Of a stretch of 64,000 nt of DNA, positions 1-8,160 are shown piece by piece. The position numbers and the translations under genes were made by a program. The DNA lies in NCBI GenBank assembly GCA_016521575.1, contig JAEKDP010000002.1, positions 720,098 through 784,097 on the forward strand, read 5' to 3'. This DNA is from Rhodobacteraceae bacterium F11138 (lineage in GTDB: Bacteria > Pseudomonadota > Alphaproteobacteria > Rhodobacterales > Rhodobacteraceae). The stretch's first letter is position 1, and each line of letters begins with the position of its first letter. The notes under the pieces were generated by a model, which was given only the letters and a program-made list of their open reading frames with translations, was not told where the DNA came from and searched no databases.

Positions 1-998
1 CGTCTAGCAAAGTCGTCACGGCACAACTCGATCTGTAACAGAAGATAAAGGATGTTCAAATATCCGAGTCCGCTATGGTGCTCAGGAAGAAAGTTGTCGG
101 TTTCTCCGTATATGACTTGCGATGAGGTTTCGATCAGCGATTGTGATTGGATGTTTGAGACGACCTTCAAATCGCCCAGTCCCAGAAAGTCGCGTGAGCT
201 TGCTAGAAAGCCCCCGAAAACCTGCGCATACTGCTCTCCGAGCTGATCATCGATGCTGGCAAGCATTGATCTGAGCTTTTCAATACTTTCAGCCTCTGCC
301 CCGGTAGTCTCGTCATCGTTCTCGGCCTCGATGTCACGTTTTCGAAAGAACCTGGTAGATATCGTGGACAGGGGTTTCGCACCACGTCCGAACTCTTCGG
401 AACTCGCAACATTTCTGCGCGCATGAATGACCTGAAAATTCAAAAGCGCCCGTACTTCGGATCGTTCTTTTTCTTCCAGTTGATCGCGGTGCGTCAGGTA
501 GTATGGCGCTTCTTCGGCGTGCCCAAAATCATCAAACGCATAAATTCTGACATCCAGAAACTTGCCGCTGAGGTTGTTTTCAATGAACTTCTTTCGCTCT
601 TTCGAGTCGGCTGGCAACACGGTAAGTAGTTTCTTCTTATCAATGCAGCATTCGAAAAGAACGTTGGTATGTCGCCGTGCCGGATCAAGGTCCAGCATGA
701 ACTCGGAGAGTATCGCCAGGTTATCATTTTCGTCATAAGCTATGCGCAGCACCAGCCTGATCGCGAGTTCCTGGACATTCGTATCATCGTCGATGCTGAG
801 AATTTTCTGCCTTATCGGGATCGGAAAGTCCGTATAGGAAAAGTGGTCGGGTCGCTCCAGAAACCTCTCCAGCAAAACAGCAAAGGATGTCTTTCCGGTA
901 TTATTCTTTCCGACAAGAAGCGTTGTCTTTTCCCGCATATCGAGGCAACAATTTTGCAGAAGCCGGAAATTTTCAATTTTGATCTGTTCAATATGCAT
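1..998 (-). CDS. OLD-family-like AAA/ABC-type ATPase (nuclease family), N-terminal part, cut by window edge
   Basis: The frame is open from the ATG at 998 to the left edge of the window with no stop, about 332 residues. It starts MHIEQIKIENFRLL, the usual beginning of RecF/SMC/OLD-type ATPases. A Walker A motif, GKNNTGKTS, follows at about residues 30-38. Near the window edge is the segment HHSGLGYLNILYLLLQIE, which resembles the signature region of OLD-family and Gabija GajA-type ATPases. Those proteins carry a C-terminal TOPRIM nuclease, which would lie outside this window, so the nuclease part is unseen. An AAGG sits about 12 bases upstream of the start. The sequence is visibly AT-richer than the GC-rich core, suggesting recent transfer. 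It lies downstream of the Shango-type cassette on the same strand, fitting a defence island. It could equally be another RecF-like ATPase. Confidence 0.75.
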   Translation of the reverse strand, partial: MHIEQIKIENFRLLQNCCLDMREKTTLLVGKNNTGKTSFAVLLERFLERPDHFSYTDFPIPIRQKILSIDDDTNVQELAIRLVLRIAYDENDNLAILSEFMLDLDPARRHTNVLFECCIDKKKLLTVLPADSKERKKFIENNLSGKFLDVRIYAFDDFGHAEEAPYYLTHRDQLEEKERSEVRALLNFQVIHARRNVASSEEFGRGAKPLSTISTRFFRKRDIEAENDDETTGAEAESIEKLRSMLASIDDQLGEQYAQVFGGFLASSRDFLGLGDLKVVSNIQSQSLIETSSQVIYGETDNFLPEHHSGLGYLNILYLLLQIELCRDDFAR

Positions 999-1270
999 GT
1001 CGGGAATACGCCTTAATTTTTGGCCACTTTCTGGGGCCGATATTTACCCACTTGATATCACGAGACACTCCAACGTGCAAAAGGTGGTTGCAGCTCGATT
1101 TCGAGTTGCAGAGCGCTCGGTTTTGAGACCGCGCGCAAGTCAGTTTCCAGCGCTGTTGCAAAACTAGCTCGACTGAACAGCGAAAGTCCGCTTCCTACAC
1201 TTCGCGGCAAAGACGTCACGCTGCAACGGCCATGCTTCTGCTGACAACAACTGTGGGACAGACGTAGTGT

Positions 1271-3454
1271 TCAATTTAAGGATCCTTTTCGAACAATAGC
1301 TGCGACCACATCCGGAAGCGCCTGCACGGACAACCTTGAGGATTCCGCGTCCAGAACTAGAAGCGCGCTAGACAGATATGGATGAAACTTCTCCGACATC
1401 AGGTTTCCTGCTCCCGCGAACAAGTCGACAGGTTCGCCGGATCGAATATCGGCCAGGAGTGCTCGAAGATCAGGTGTTTCATCGCCGACCTCCACCAGCA
1501 GAAACCCGTCATGCTGCTCGACTGAAAATCCCTCACTTCTAAGTGCGAGCGCCAGGGTTGACGTCTTAACCGTCCCCACTCGCGTTGCAATGATCGATGT
1601 ACGCTCGCCGAGAGCCTGGATATTCGTGGCTCGAAACCCAAGTTGGTCATAATGTGCACGCGCTTCGTCCAACATCTTTAGAGAAGCCGCGTCCATGTAT
1701 GCCGGTTGGGTGCCTCCTTCGAGCACTGCGAACATTCGATCAATCACTTTGTCATGAATGTCACCTGGATCACCGCCAAAGACGGGAGGCACGCCCGCTT
1801 TCGCGGGCTTGACCATGATCACCTTCTCGCGGTCATGGATTTCCTGAACCACCCACCGCCGCCCAGAGAAAATCAGAAGCATCCCTGGGGCAAGAACATT
1901 GTCGATCGGCAGGGTCCCAAGATCCCTCCCTTCTGCTACCAAGCGGAATTCCTCAGGCGTCTGAAACACTGCGTAGAAGCTGTAGTGTTCGACCAGCTTT
2001 TCGCCTGCAGGTCCCAAGAGTAGCAGTCCGCTTCCGGACTGTTCGATCAAACCGGTTTCGGTATGACCGATCGAACGCAACACATCTGCGAACACTTCGG
2101 TTGTGACCTTGCGGAAGGGGCCCTCGCGACACAGGATACTGTAGACCACACTGGCGGAAGCACCGCCGCATTGTGCTATGACCGACAGTATCTGATGGAC
2201 GAGCGTCGAAAGATGAAGCGCCTGCGGTCTTGGCGGTTCGCACCAGCCCTCAAGCAACAGGTCTATCATCGCGATAGACCGGATCAAACCAAGGCGAAGA
2301 CGATCAACGAAGCTGCTTTCTGACGTCAACTGAGTCTCGACGGCGTACTGCCGCAAAACGGCTGGCTGTCCCTTGCGTCGGCCGGACCGGCCGAGACGTT
2401 GTCGCAACGCGGCGACGCTGAATGGCGCGCCGATTTGAGCCACGCAGGTCACATCACCGATGTCGATTCCAAGCTCGAGCGTCGATGTGCAGACGGCAGT
2501 TGTCGGCTTTGCGGCGTCCTTTAAGCGGCGCTCCACGAAGTCTCGGTGTTCGCGGGAGAGGCTCGCGTGGTGGGGATAGAATTCCTGCGGCAGGTGTTCC
2601 CTCTCGCAGAGTTCCCGCAGCCGATCTGCATAGATCTCGACTCGTTGCCTCGCCCCAGCGAAGACGAGGTTGTCGCTGCCTCGAAGGTGCTTGAACAGAT
2701 GGGCTGCGATGGCATCCGTTGCGGATGGGCTGTTTTCGTCCTCATCGCCTGATACGTAGCCGCGAAGCTGGAGCCTCAATTCAGCCTCGCCGCCATCTGC
2801 TTCTATGAGCTGGACAGCGTTTGCAGCGTCAGGGCGAAGATAGGCCTTGGCGAGGTCCATGTCGCCCAGCGTAGCTGACAGACCTATCCGACGGATTGGG
2901 CGCTTTATCGTGAGCTCGAGCCTTGTGAGCAACGAACGGAGCTGGACACCGCGTTCGCTATCTAGAACCGTGTGCAACTCGTCGATAACGACCGCGCGCG
3001 TGGCCCCAAACAGGCGGCTAATTTCCAAACCGCGACGAATGAACAGTGCCTCAAGGGACTCTGGGGTTATCAGCAGGATCCCTTTTGGAGATTTCAACGC
3101 GCGCGTCTTGATCGATTGAGAAACATCCCCGTGCCAGGGAACAACCGGCAGCTCTGCTTCCTGGCAGATGCCCTCCAGCCGCATGGCCTGGTCCGTGATC
3201 AAGGCTTTCAGCGGACCGATATAAAGCAGGTCGAAGCCGGTGCCGTCGAACGGCTCGTCAAGCACCTGTGAAATCGACGGCAGGAACGCCGCCTCGGTCT
3301 TTCCGCCCGCAGTGGAAGCCGCAACGATCAAATCGGCATCGGTCTCGCAGATCGTCCAGATGGATCGCGCCTGGATGTCGCGAAGCTCGCGCCATCCTTG
3401 CTGGCGTATCCATTTCTGCACAGGCCTCGCCAGTTTGTCGAACGCACTGCTCAT
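1271..3454 (-). CDS. sngC: Lhr-like superfamily II DEAD/DEAH helicase, SngC of a Shango-type defence system
   Basis: A 727-residue SF2 helicase. Motif I is STAGGKT (about 48-53), the Walker B box is DELH instead of DEAD/DEAH, motif III is SATLGD, and the second RecA-like domain carries TSTLELGIDIGDV and the motif VI region QRLGRSGRR. This arrangement is typical of Lhr-type helicases. The start lies only 5 bases after the stop of the upstream ATPase gene, so the two are co-transcribed. The TerB protein plus BrxD-like ATPase plus helicase set matches the published composition of Shango anti-phage systems (Millman et al. 2022), in which the helicase is SngC. Its presumed role is to act on phage DNA. 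The family assignment is secure from motifs; the Shango name rests on gene order and domain content. Confidence 0.85.
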   Translation of the reverse strand: MSSAFDKLARPVQKWIRQQGWRELRDIQARSIWTICETDADLIVAASTAGGKTEAAFLPSISQVLDEPFDGTGFDLLYIGPLKALITDQAMRLEGICQEAELPVVPWHGDVSQSIKTRALKSPKGILLITPESLEALFIRRGLEISRLFGATRAVVIDELHTVLDSERGVQLRSLLTRLELTIKRPIRRIGLSATLGDMDLAKAYLRPDAANAVQLIEADGGEAELRLQLRGYVSGDEDENSPSATDAIAAHLFKHLRGSDNLVFAGARQRVEIYADRLRELCEREHLPQEFYPHHASLSREHRDFVERRLKDAAKPTTAVCTSTLELGIDIGDVTCVAQIGAPFSVAALRQRLGRSGRRKGQPAVLRQYAVETQLTSESSFVDRLRLGLIRSIAMIDLLLEGWCEPPRPQALHLSTLVHQILSVIAQCGGASASVVYSILCREGPFRKVTTEVFADVLRSIGHTETGLIEQSGSGLLLLGPAGEKLVEHYSFYAVFQTPEEFRLVAEGRDLGTLPIDNVLAPGMLLIFSGRRWVVQEIHDREKVIMVKPAKAGVPPVFGGDPGDIHDKVIDRMFAVLEGGTQPAYMDAASLKMLDEARAHYDQLGFRATNIQALGERTSIIATRVGTVKTSTLALALRSEGFSVEQHDGFLLVEVGDETPDLRALLADIRSGEPVDLFAGAGNLMSEKFHPYLSSALLVLDAESSRLSVQALPDVVAAIVRKGSLN

Positions 3455-3459
3455 CGGCG

Positions 3460-4767
3460 TCAGAGCTTGAAGCTGATCAGATCATCGTCACCGGGTTCTT
3501 GGGCGCCAGTCGACTCGTCGATCTCGGTCATGTCTTCGCCGCGGTCTTCGGAGACCTCGATCTTTTCGATTAGGTCGCTCCACTCGACACCGGGGTTTTG
3601 CTCGAGCACGGAAAGCAGGTTCACGAAAGCCGTCACCGTATTGCGCGGGGTGCGGAAGTAAGCTTCACCGATCCGGTCCGAGCAATGCGCCATGAAGGCC
3701 TCGAGCGCATCGTCTGGCAGAGCACCGGCGTCGTCCTGCATGATCCGCCGGACATTGGCCAGAAGAACGAAGAGGTCCTCAGGGGTCAGGCTGGCCAGCC
3801 GGACAACAGGTCCTGAAAGGTCGACCAATCCGTCTCGCGCGAAGGTGTTCTCGGCCAAACGCGACTGGAGGGCCTCGTAGCTGTAAAGCCCTCGACGGGT
3901 GTTCATCAGGAATTCCGGTGTGCCGCCCATGAGAAATCCGAGGTTCTCGGCACTGCCCTGCAGCACATCATTCAGGATCCGGAGGATCTGCTCGTAGTTT
4001 GCATTGCGAGCCTGCGACGAGGTCAGCTTGTAGAGGTTCACCATCTCGTCGAGGCCGACGAGCAAGCCTTTGTAACCGGCTTCACACACGAATGCCGACA
4101 TCAGCTTCAGATGGTCATAGACACTGGCATCGTCGATGATCGTTCGCACTCCAAGCGCCTTGCGCGCGTCGGTGCGTGTGGCGAATTCACCACGCAGCCA
4201 TCTCAAGGCAGCGGATTTCAACTCGTCGTCGCCGGTCTCATGGCCTTCCCAATATCGCCGGATCACCTCTGCGAATTCAAACCCTCCGGTGAGCTCTTCG
4301 AAGTGACCAAGGCGTTCACGAATGACAGACCCCGTGGGCGCATCGCGTTCCTCAGCATCACGTTGTGCCTGGCTGACGAAACGCTCCACCACGCTGGCCA
4401 AGGCCCCGCCATCTGGCTTTGTCCGTGTCGATAGGTTTCGGGCCATCTCTGCATAGAGGCCTCGAGCTTGACCACCGGTCGCGTGAATGCGCCGGTCGGG
4501 CGCCAGGTCCGCGAACATCACCACCAGACCCTTTTCAAGTGCGACAAGACGGATCAGATTCATGAAGAACGTCTTTCCCGATCCGTATTCTCCAATGATG
4601 AACCGGATCGCCGATCCGCCATCGGATATCCTGTCCATGTCCTTGACGAGCTCTTCAATCTCCCGGACGCGGCCGACCTGGATATGACGCAAACCGAGCT
4701 TGGGCACGACCCCGGCCCGAAGCGCCTGTACGATTGCATCGCGTTCACGTGGTTTCAACTTCGACAT
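3460..4767 (-). CDS. sngB: BrxD-like P-loop ATPase (DUF2791 type), SngB of a Shango-type defence system
   Basis: About 435 residues from the ATG at 4767; an in-frame start at 4782 is also possible. It has a Walker A motif GEYGSGKTFF (about 59-68) and a Walker B-like GLLVGLDEMVNL. Its overall pattern is that of the DUF2791/BrxD ATPases found in BREX loci and in TerB-helicase cassettes. The start overlaps the 3' end of the TerB-domain gene by 23 bases, so translation is probably coupled. Together with the flanking helicase and TerB protein it forms the three-component set known as Shango. It most likely supplies nucleotide-driven control of the helicase, by analogy only. No frameshift or missing key residue is seen. 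Confidence 0.85.
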   Translation of the reverse strand: MSKLKPRERDAIVQALRAGVVPKLGLRHIQVGRVREIEELVKDMDRISDGGSAIRFIIGEYGSGKTFFMNLIRLVALEKGLVVMFADLAPDRRIHATGGQARGLYAEMARNLSTRTKPDGGALASVVERFVSQAQRDAEERDAPTGSVIRERLGHFEELTGGFEFAEVIRRYWEGHETGDDELKSAALRWLRGEFATRTDARKALGVRTIIDDASVYDHLKLMSAFVCEAGYKGLLVGLDEMVNLYKLTSSQARNANYEQILRILNDVLQGSAENLGFLMGGTPEFLMNTRRGLYSYEALQSRLAENTFARDGLVDLSGPVVRLASLTPEDLFVLLANVRRIMQDDAGALPDDALEAFMAHCSDRIGEAYFRTPRNTVTAFVNLLSVLEQNPGVEWSDLIEKIEVSEDRGEDMTEIDESTGAQEPGDDDLISFKL

Positions 4768-7288
4768 CCCTGCCCTCCGCACTCATCTTTTCTTTTACCG
4801 CCTCCGAAATCTCCGGAGACACGTCATATCCATCATACTCGTCGAGCAGCGCTTCATCGAAGGTCTCAAAAGCCCATTCATTCACGACTTCCAAAGCCCC
4901 GGATGCCATCAAACCATGCGAGGCGCAGATCCTCTCGAACTCGGTCTCAGACCAATGCTCCCGAGTCAGCAGTTCGAGGACAAGGGCGCCGTGTTTCGGG
5001 TCAAGCCCTGCCACCTGGCTTTGGTAGTCAGGCGTGGAGGCACCGCTTTCTTCCTCTTCGACATCGAAAATCTGACCGAGGACGGACGACACGCGCTCGG
5101 TGTCCGAACGGATTGCTGCGATCCGCGAAGCGTCGAGCTTGGGTCCGCTGGCTTTCTCAAGATCGGGTATCGCTTCGCCCGGACGACCCGGTTTCGAGGC
5201 ACGAACGGTGCGAGGACCATCCGCAACTTCGCCAGCATGCAGGTCTGAGTAGGCAAGCGCAGGATCCAGACCCAAAGCCTTGTAGATTTTCTCGATGCTT
5301 GCAACTTCGTCGGAGTGAATAATGCCATCGGCATGTGCTGCACCAACCAACGCTGCCCGCATAGCGGCCTGGCTGTCTTGGCCCACTTCCTTCAGTTTGC
5401 GGCGCAAGAGCGTCATGTCCGGTGGCACGGCCAGGAACCATTCAAGGTTTGCGCGCAGCCTGCGGCCTTCCTGATCGCTTAGGTCCGCGGCGGAGACCTG
5501 ATCCTCCAGCGCCTTGCGCTCAGGCTCCGCGATGCGACCATCCGCATGAGCAACGAACGACCCAAGTGCCAATTCAATCAGGGCGCTTCGATAGCTGTCG
5601 GAAACTTCCTCCAGTCTTTCGATGGGTTCGCCCAGGCTGAACAGTACAACAGGCTCCTCCGCCTTGGGCGACCGGAGCGCAAACCGAGGGTCGGGCGCCA
5701 GACCGAAACCGAGGCGGGCGAGCGCATCGGCCGCTCCTGTCATCTGCCGTTTCCCGATTTTCTCGCTCGTTTCTCCCTCCAGACGTCCGATTACCTCCTC
5801 AAGCGGCACCAATCCCCCCCGATCGACGATAGTGCTTGCCCAAGATTTCAAGCGGTCCATTTCCTTGGATGGGAAGGCATCCCACAGTTCAGAAGGCAGC
5901 AATGCATGAGCTTCAACGCTTCCGCGGCCATCAGGGTTTCGGCCCAGGAAGCGACTGAGCTTGTCGAGGTCGGTCATCACCTCGTCAGCCAACTCCTGGG
6001 CAATCTCTACCGGCTTGCGCAGGCCGGAAATATCGGGAACCGGCTCGCCGTCGACGTTTGGGTTGGCGGACCCCTGAAACTCGCTGGAGGCGGCCCGATA
6101 GGATGCCGTGAGTGATTTCCGGGGTTTTGTAACTTTGAGCCCATCAGGAAAACGCCGATCAAACCGCATACGGAAAAGAGCGACGAACTCGTCATGACAC
6201 CGCGTCGCGGGAGTTCTCAGGTTTGTTTCCGGATGGCAGATGAACCAACTCAGCAACCAATCAGCTGTCAGGTTCTCGCCTTTGTCGATCCGAGCTCCGA
6301 TTGCGTATTTGAGTGAGAACGGAAGTTCCCAGCCCTGCTTCTCGAAAATCGGCTCGATAGCGTCGAGGTCGGTTTCGGCAAGCATCGCAATGTCGAGGAA
6401 CTCGCCCAAATAGCGCCTGACGGAGTGGTTTTCAGGGTAAAGTGACTGCAGCCGCCGAACTTCCTGGACTATATCCTTGGCATCTTCGTTGGACTGATCG
6501 ACGAAGAAGCGACGCTCCAGCCCGTAGAAGTACAGGAACATGTAGCCGGGGTTGTAGGAGGCGTCGTTGCGCCCGCTGGCCAACCAGTCGAGGTAGGTCG
6601 CCCGGCACTGAGGTGAGATATCCGAGTATCCGGGCCAGTAGGGCATACCTTCACCAGCTTTGTCTGCTCCAGAGCGCGCGACAGACAGGGATGGATCGAT
6701 ATAGGCTCGGCACTTGTCTCGATACCCGTAGGTGTTCAGCAAGGGAGGCGTGCCGACATAGACCATCCCGCCGATGTTGCGGCCGGCGACGCTAGCTGTT
6801 TCGTTAGACCGGACCCACCCGCTTTTCGTTGATCGGGCCGATGCGCTCGATGCCACTCGCGAGGGCTGGTTTCGTTCAGCGACCGCTGCAAGTGCCGGCG
6901 CCGCGGACTTTCCAACCCGAACGATTTCACCGTAGTCCTGCTTTGGTGGGGAATAGGCTTGAACGGCAGCCGGCGCTTTGGACGCAATGGCTTCGCGAGT
7001 TCGTTCGCGCTCACGCTCGATACGCTTGTCGTAGGCACTTGGGCGCGGCACCGACTCAGGCCGCGATGTTCGAGTTTCGGAACTTTGCCCGGCTGGCGCT
7101 TTTGCAGCGACTTTCCGCGATCTCCGCTTTTCTTGCCACCAGACCAAAATGATAGGAGCACCGAATGCGAACAACATTTGGCCACCCACCGGCCACCCCT
7201 GGAGGACTGTGACCACCACGATCATGCAAAAGATGAAGTAGACAAAAAGAAAGAATGTAATTCGGAAAAACTTGAGTAATGAAGACAC
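4745..7288 (-). CDS. sngA: TerB-N / TerB / TerB-C membrane-anchored protein, SngA of a Shango-type defence system
   Basis: About 847 residues from the GTG at 7288, chosen because GGGGGAGGGG lies just upstream; an in-frame GTG at 7312 adds 8 residues. Two hydrophobic segments follow the start (about residues 4-28 and 32-50), so it is probably anchored in the inner membrane. A charged linker precedes a TerB-N-like region (about 170-390, with GMVYVGTPPLL and the YNPGYMFLYFYGLERR stretch), a TerB-like domain (about 570-690, two repeats of the HADG pattern) and a TerB-C-like tail. This triple architecture is characteristic of TerB proteins linked to ATPases and helicases, and it is the sensor or anchor component (SngA) of Shango. 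The gene is first in the three-gene minus-strand operon. Confidence 0.85.
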   Translation of the reverse strand: MSSLLKFFRITFFLFVYFIFCMIVVVTVLQGWPVGGQMLFAFGAPIILVWWQEKRRSRKVAAKAPAGQSSETRTSRPESVPRPSAYDKRIERERERTREAIASKAPAAVQAYSPPKQDYGEIVRVGKSAAPALAAVAERNQPSRVASSASARSTKSGWVRSNETASVAGRNIGGMVYVGTPPLLNTYGYRDKCRAYIDPSLSVARSGADKAGEGMPYWPGYSDISPQCRATYLDWLASGRNDASYNPGYMFLYFYGLERRFFVDQSNEDAKDIVQEVRRLQSLYPENHSVRRYLGEFLDIAMLAETDLDAIEPIFEKQGWELPFSLKYAIGARIDKGENLTADWLLSWFICHPETNLRTPATRCHDEFVALFRMRFDRRFPDGLKVTKPRKSLTASYRAASSEFQGSANPNVDGEPVPDISGLRKPVEIAQELADEVMTDLDKLSRFLGRNPDGRGSVEAHALLPSELWDAFPSKEMDRLKSWASTIVDRGGLVPLEEVIGRLEGETSEKIGKRQMTGAADALARLGFGLAPDPRFALRSPKAEEPVVLFSLGEPIERLEEVSDSYRSALIELALGSFVAHADGRIAEPERKALEDQVSAADLSDQEGRRLRANLEWFLAVPPDMTLLRRKLKEVGQDSQAAMRAALVGAAHADGIIHSDEVASIEKIYKALGLDPALAYSDLHAGEVADGPRTVRASKPGRPGEAIPDLEKASGPKLDASRIAAIRSDTERVSSVLGQIFDVEEEESGASTPDYQSQVAGLDPKHGALVLELLTREHWSETEFERICASHGLMASGALEVVNEWAFETFDEALLDEYDGYDVSPEISEAVKEKMSAEGRDVEVETT

Positions 7289-7932
7289 TATCGCCCCTCC
7301 CCCTTCAGTCACACTATTTTACACGAACACCATTTCAATCATTAAAGCAGAGCCTGAACAGTTTTCCGGCCAGCGTCCACTGCCCGATAAGGTGACAGAG
7401 ATCATGCCCCAAGCACTTGGCGCACTTCAGCGAACCCCTCATCTGAGCTCGCCACCACGGAGATGATCATTGAGGCAGTAGGTGGCGTTGGGGATACCGA
7501 TGTCATGCTTCACAAAGACCGGAGTACTAATCATGACTGTGAACATCAGTTGTACATGGCTCTGCATGCCCGCGAAGGCATAGAGTGAGGCCAGGGCCCG
7601 GGAACAAAATCGGCCGCAGTGATCGTGACGACCGTCCGCCGGAGGCAAACCGGGCCAGTGCGGACGCGACATGTTTCCAATACCCCCGGCCCGCCTCCAG
7701 TGCTTCTGCACGACTGACGACCGGTCTCGCTGCGAGAGGAACACGCAGCAGAAAAACTCCTCGTTGAACGCTGATCTGGATCAGCATGGAAGCGGCCGAC
7801 CTCGGCGATACTCTCAAATTGCACCGATGCGGACCTGCGTGGCCCGCGGAATCCTGGCCCGCGACGCATGCGGTCTTCGCCTCATCGAGGCGAGAGAATT
7901 TTCCACGTACACAAGCCACTTAGGAGAACACC
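7289..7932. other. Non-coding or decayed stretch between defence cassette and envelope region
   Basis: No convincing gene is seen. Short open frames on both strands overlap each other, lack ribosome-binding sites and have no recognisable motif. The stretch contains an FNR/DNR-type palindrome at 7771-7784 and, at its end, a strong ribosome-binding site for the small basic protein. The divergent promoters for the defence operon and for the plus-strand genes must lie here. Confidence 0.5.
7771..7784. promoter_or_regulatory. Candidate FNR/DNR-type binding site
   Basis: CTGATCTGGATCAG is a perfect palindrome with TGAT-N4-ATCA half-sites, the core of the FNR/FnrL/DNR consensus TTGAT-N4-ATCAA. It lies 162 bases upstream of the small basic gene and 390 upstream of the glucan synthase. 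A close relative occurs at 28775-28788. Which regulator binds it is not known. The Crp/Fnr protein encoded at 19802-20536 has no Fe-S cysteine cluster. Confidence 0.45.
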
Positions 7933-8064
7933 ATGGCGAAGGGCAAAAGCCGTCGCGGCCGAGAAGACAAGAAGCCGAAGCAGAAGAAGGCGGAACCGGT
8001 TCCGGCGCCCTCCTTCAGCAAGGGCCTGACGATCGACACAAAGCCGAAGGGGAAAAAGGCCTGA
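7933..8064 (+). CDS. Small, very basic protein of unknown function (43 aa)
   Basis: The frame codes 43 residues beginning MAKGKSRRGRED and ending KPKGKKA; roughly a third are Lys or Arg. TAGGAGAA sits immediately upstream at the right distance, which is the main support for a real gene. The charge suggests binding to nucleic acid or membrane phosphates, but no family is recognised. It is the first gene after the FNR-like palindrome and is followed within 100 bases by the glucan synthase, so the two may be co-expressed. Confidence 0.6.
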   Translation: MAKGKSRRGREDKKPKQKKAEPVPAPSFSKGLTIDTKPKGKKA

Positions 8065-8118
8065 CCCAACTCTTCTTGTGTGATCGCCCGGGCCTGGGCG
8101 CAGAACGTGCATCCAAGC

Positions 8119-8146
8119 GGCAAGTCGGCAAAATTGCCCACTTGCC
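8119..8146. promoter_or_regulatory. Strong hairpin/palindrome in the leader of the cyclic glucan synthase gene
   Basis: A 28-base inverted repeat has arms GGCAAGT-C-GGCAA and TTGCC-C-ACTTGCC around an AA centre: 12 pairs with one C/C mismatch. It ends 14 bases before the start codon and abuts the ribosome-binding site, so it could control translation or be a regulator operator. There is no T-run, so it is not a standard terminator. Confidence 0.5.
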
Positions 8147-8160
8147 GACAGGATTCTAGC

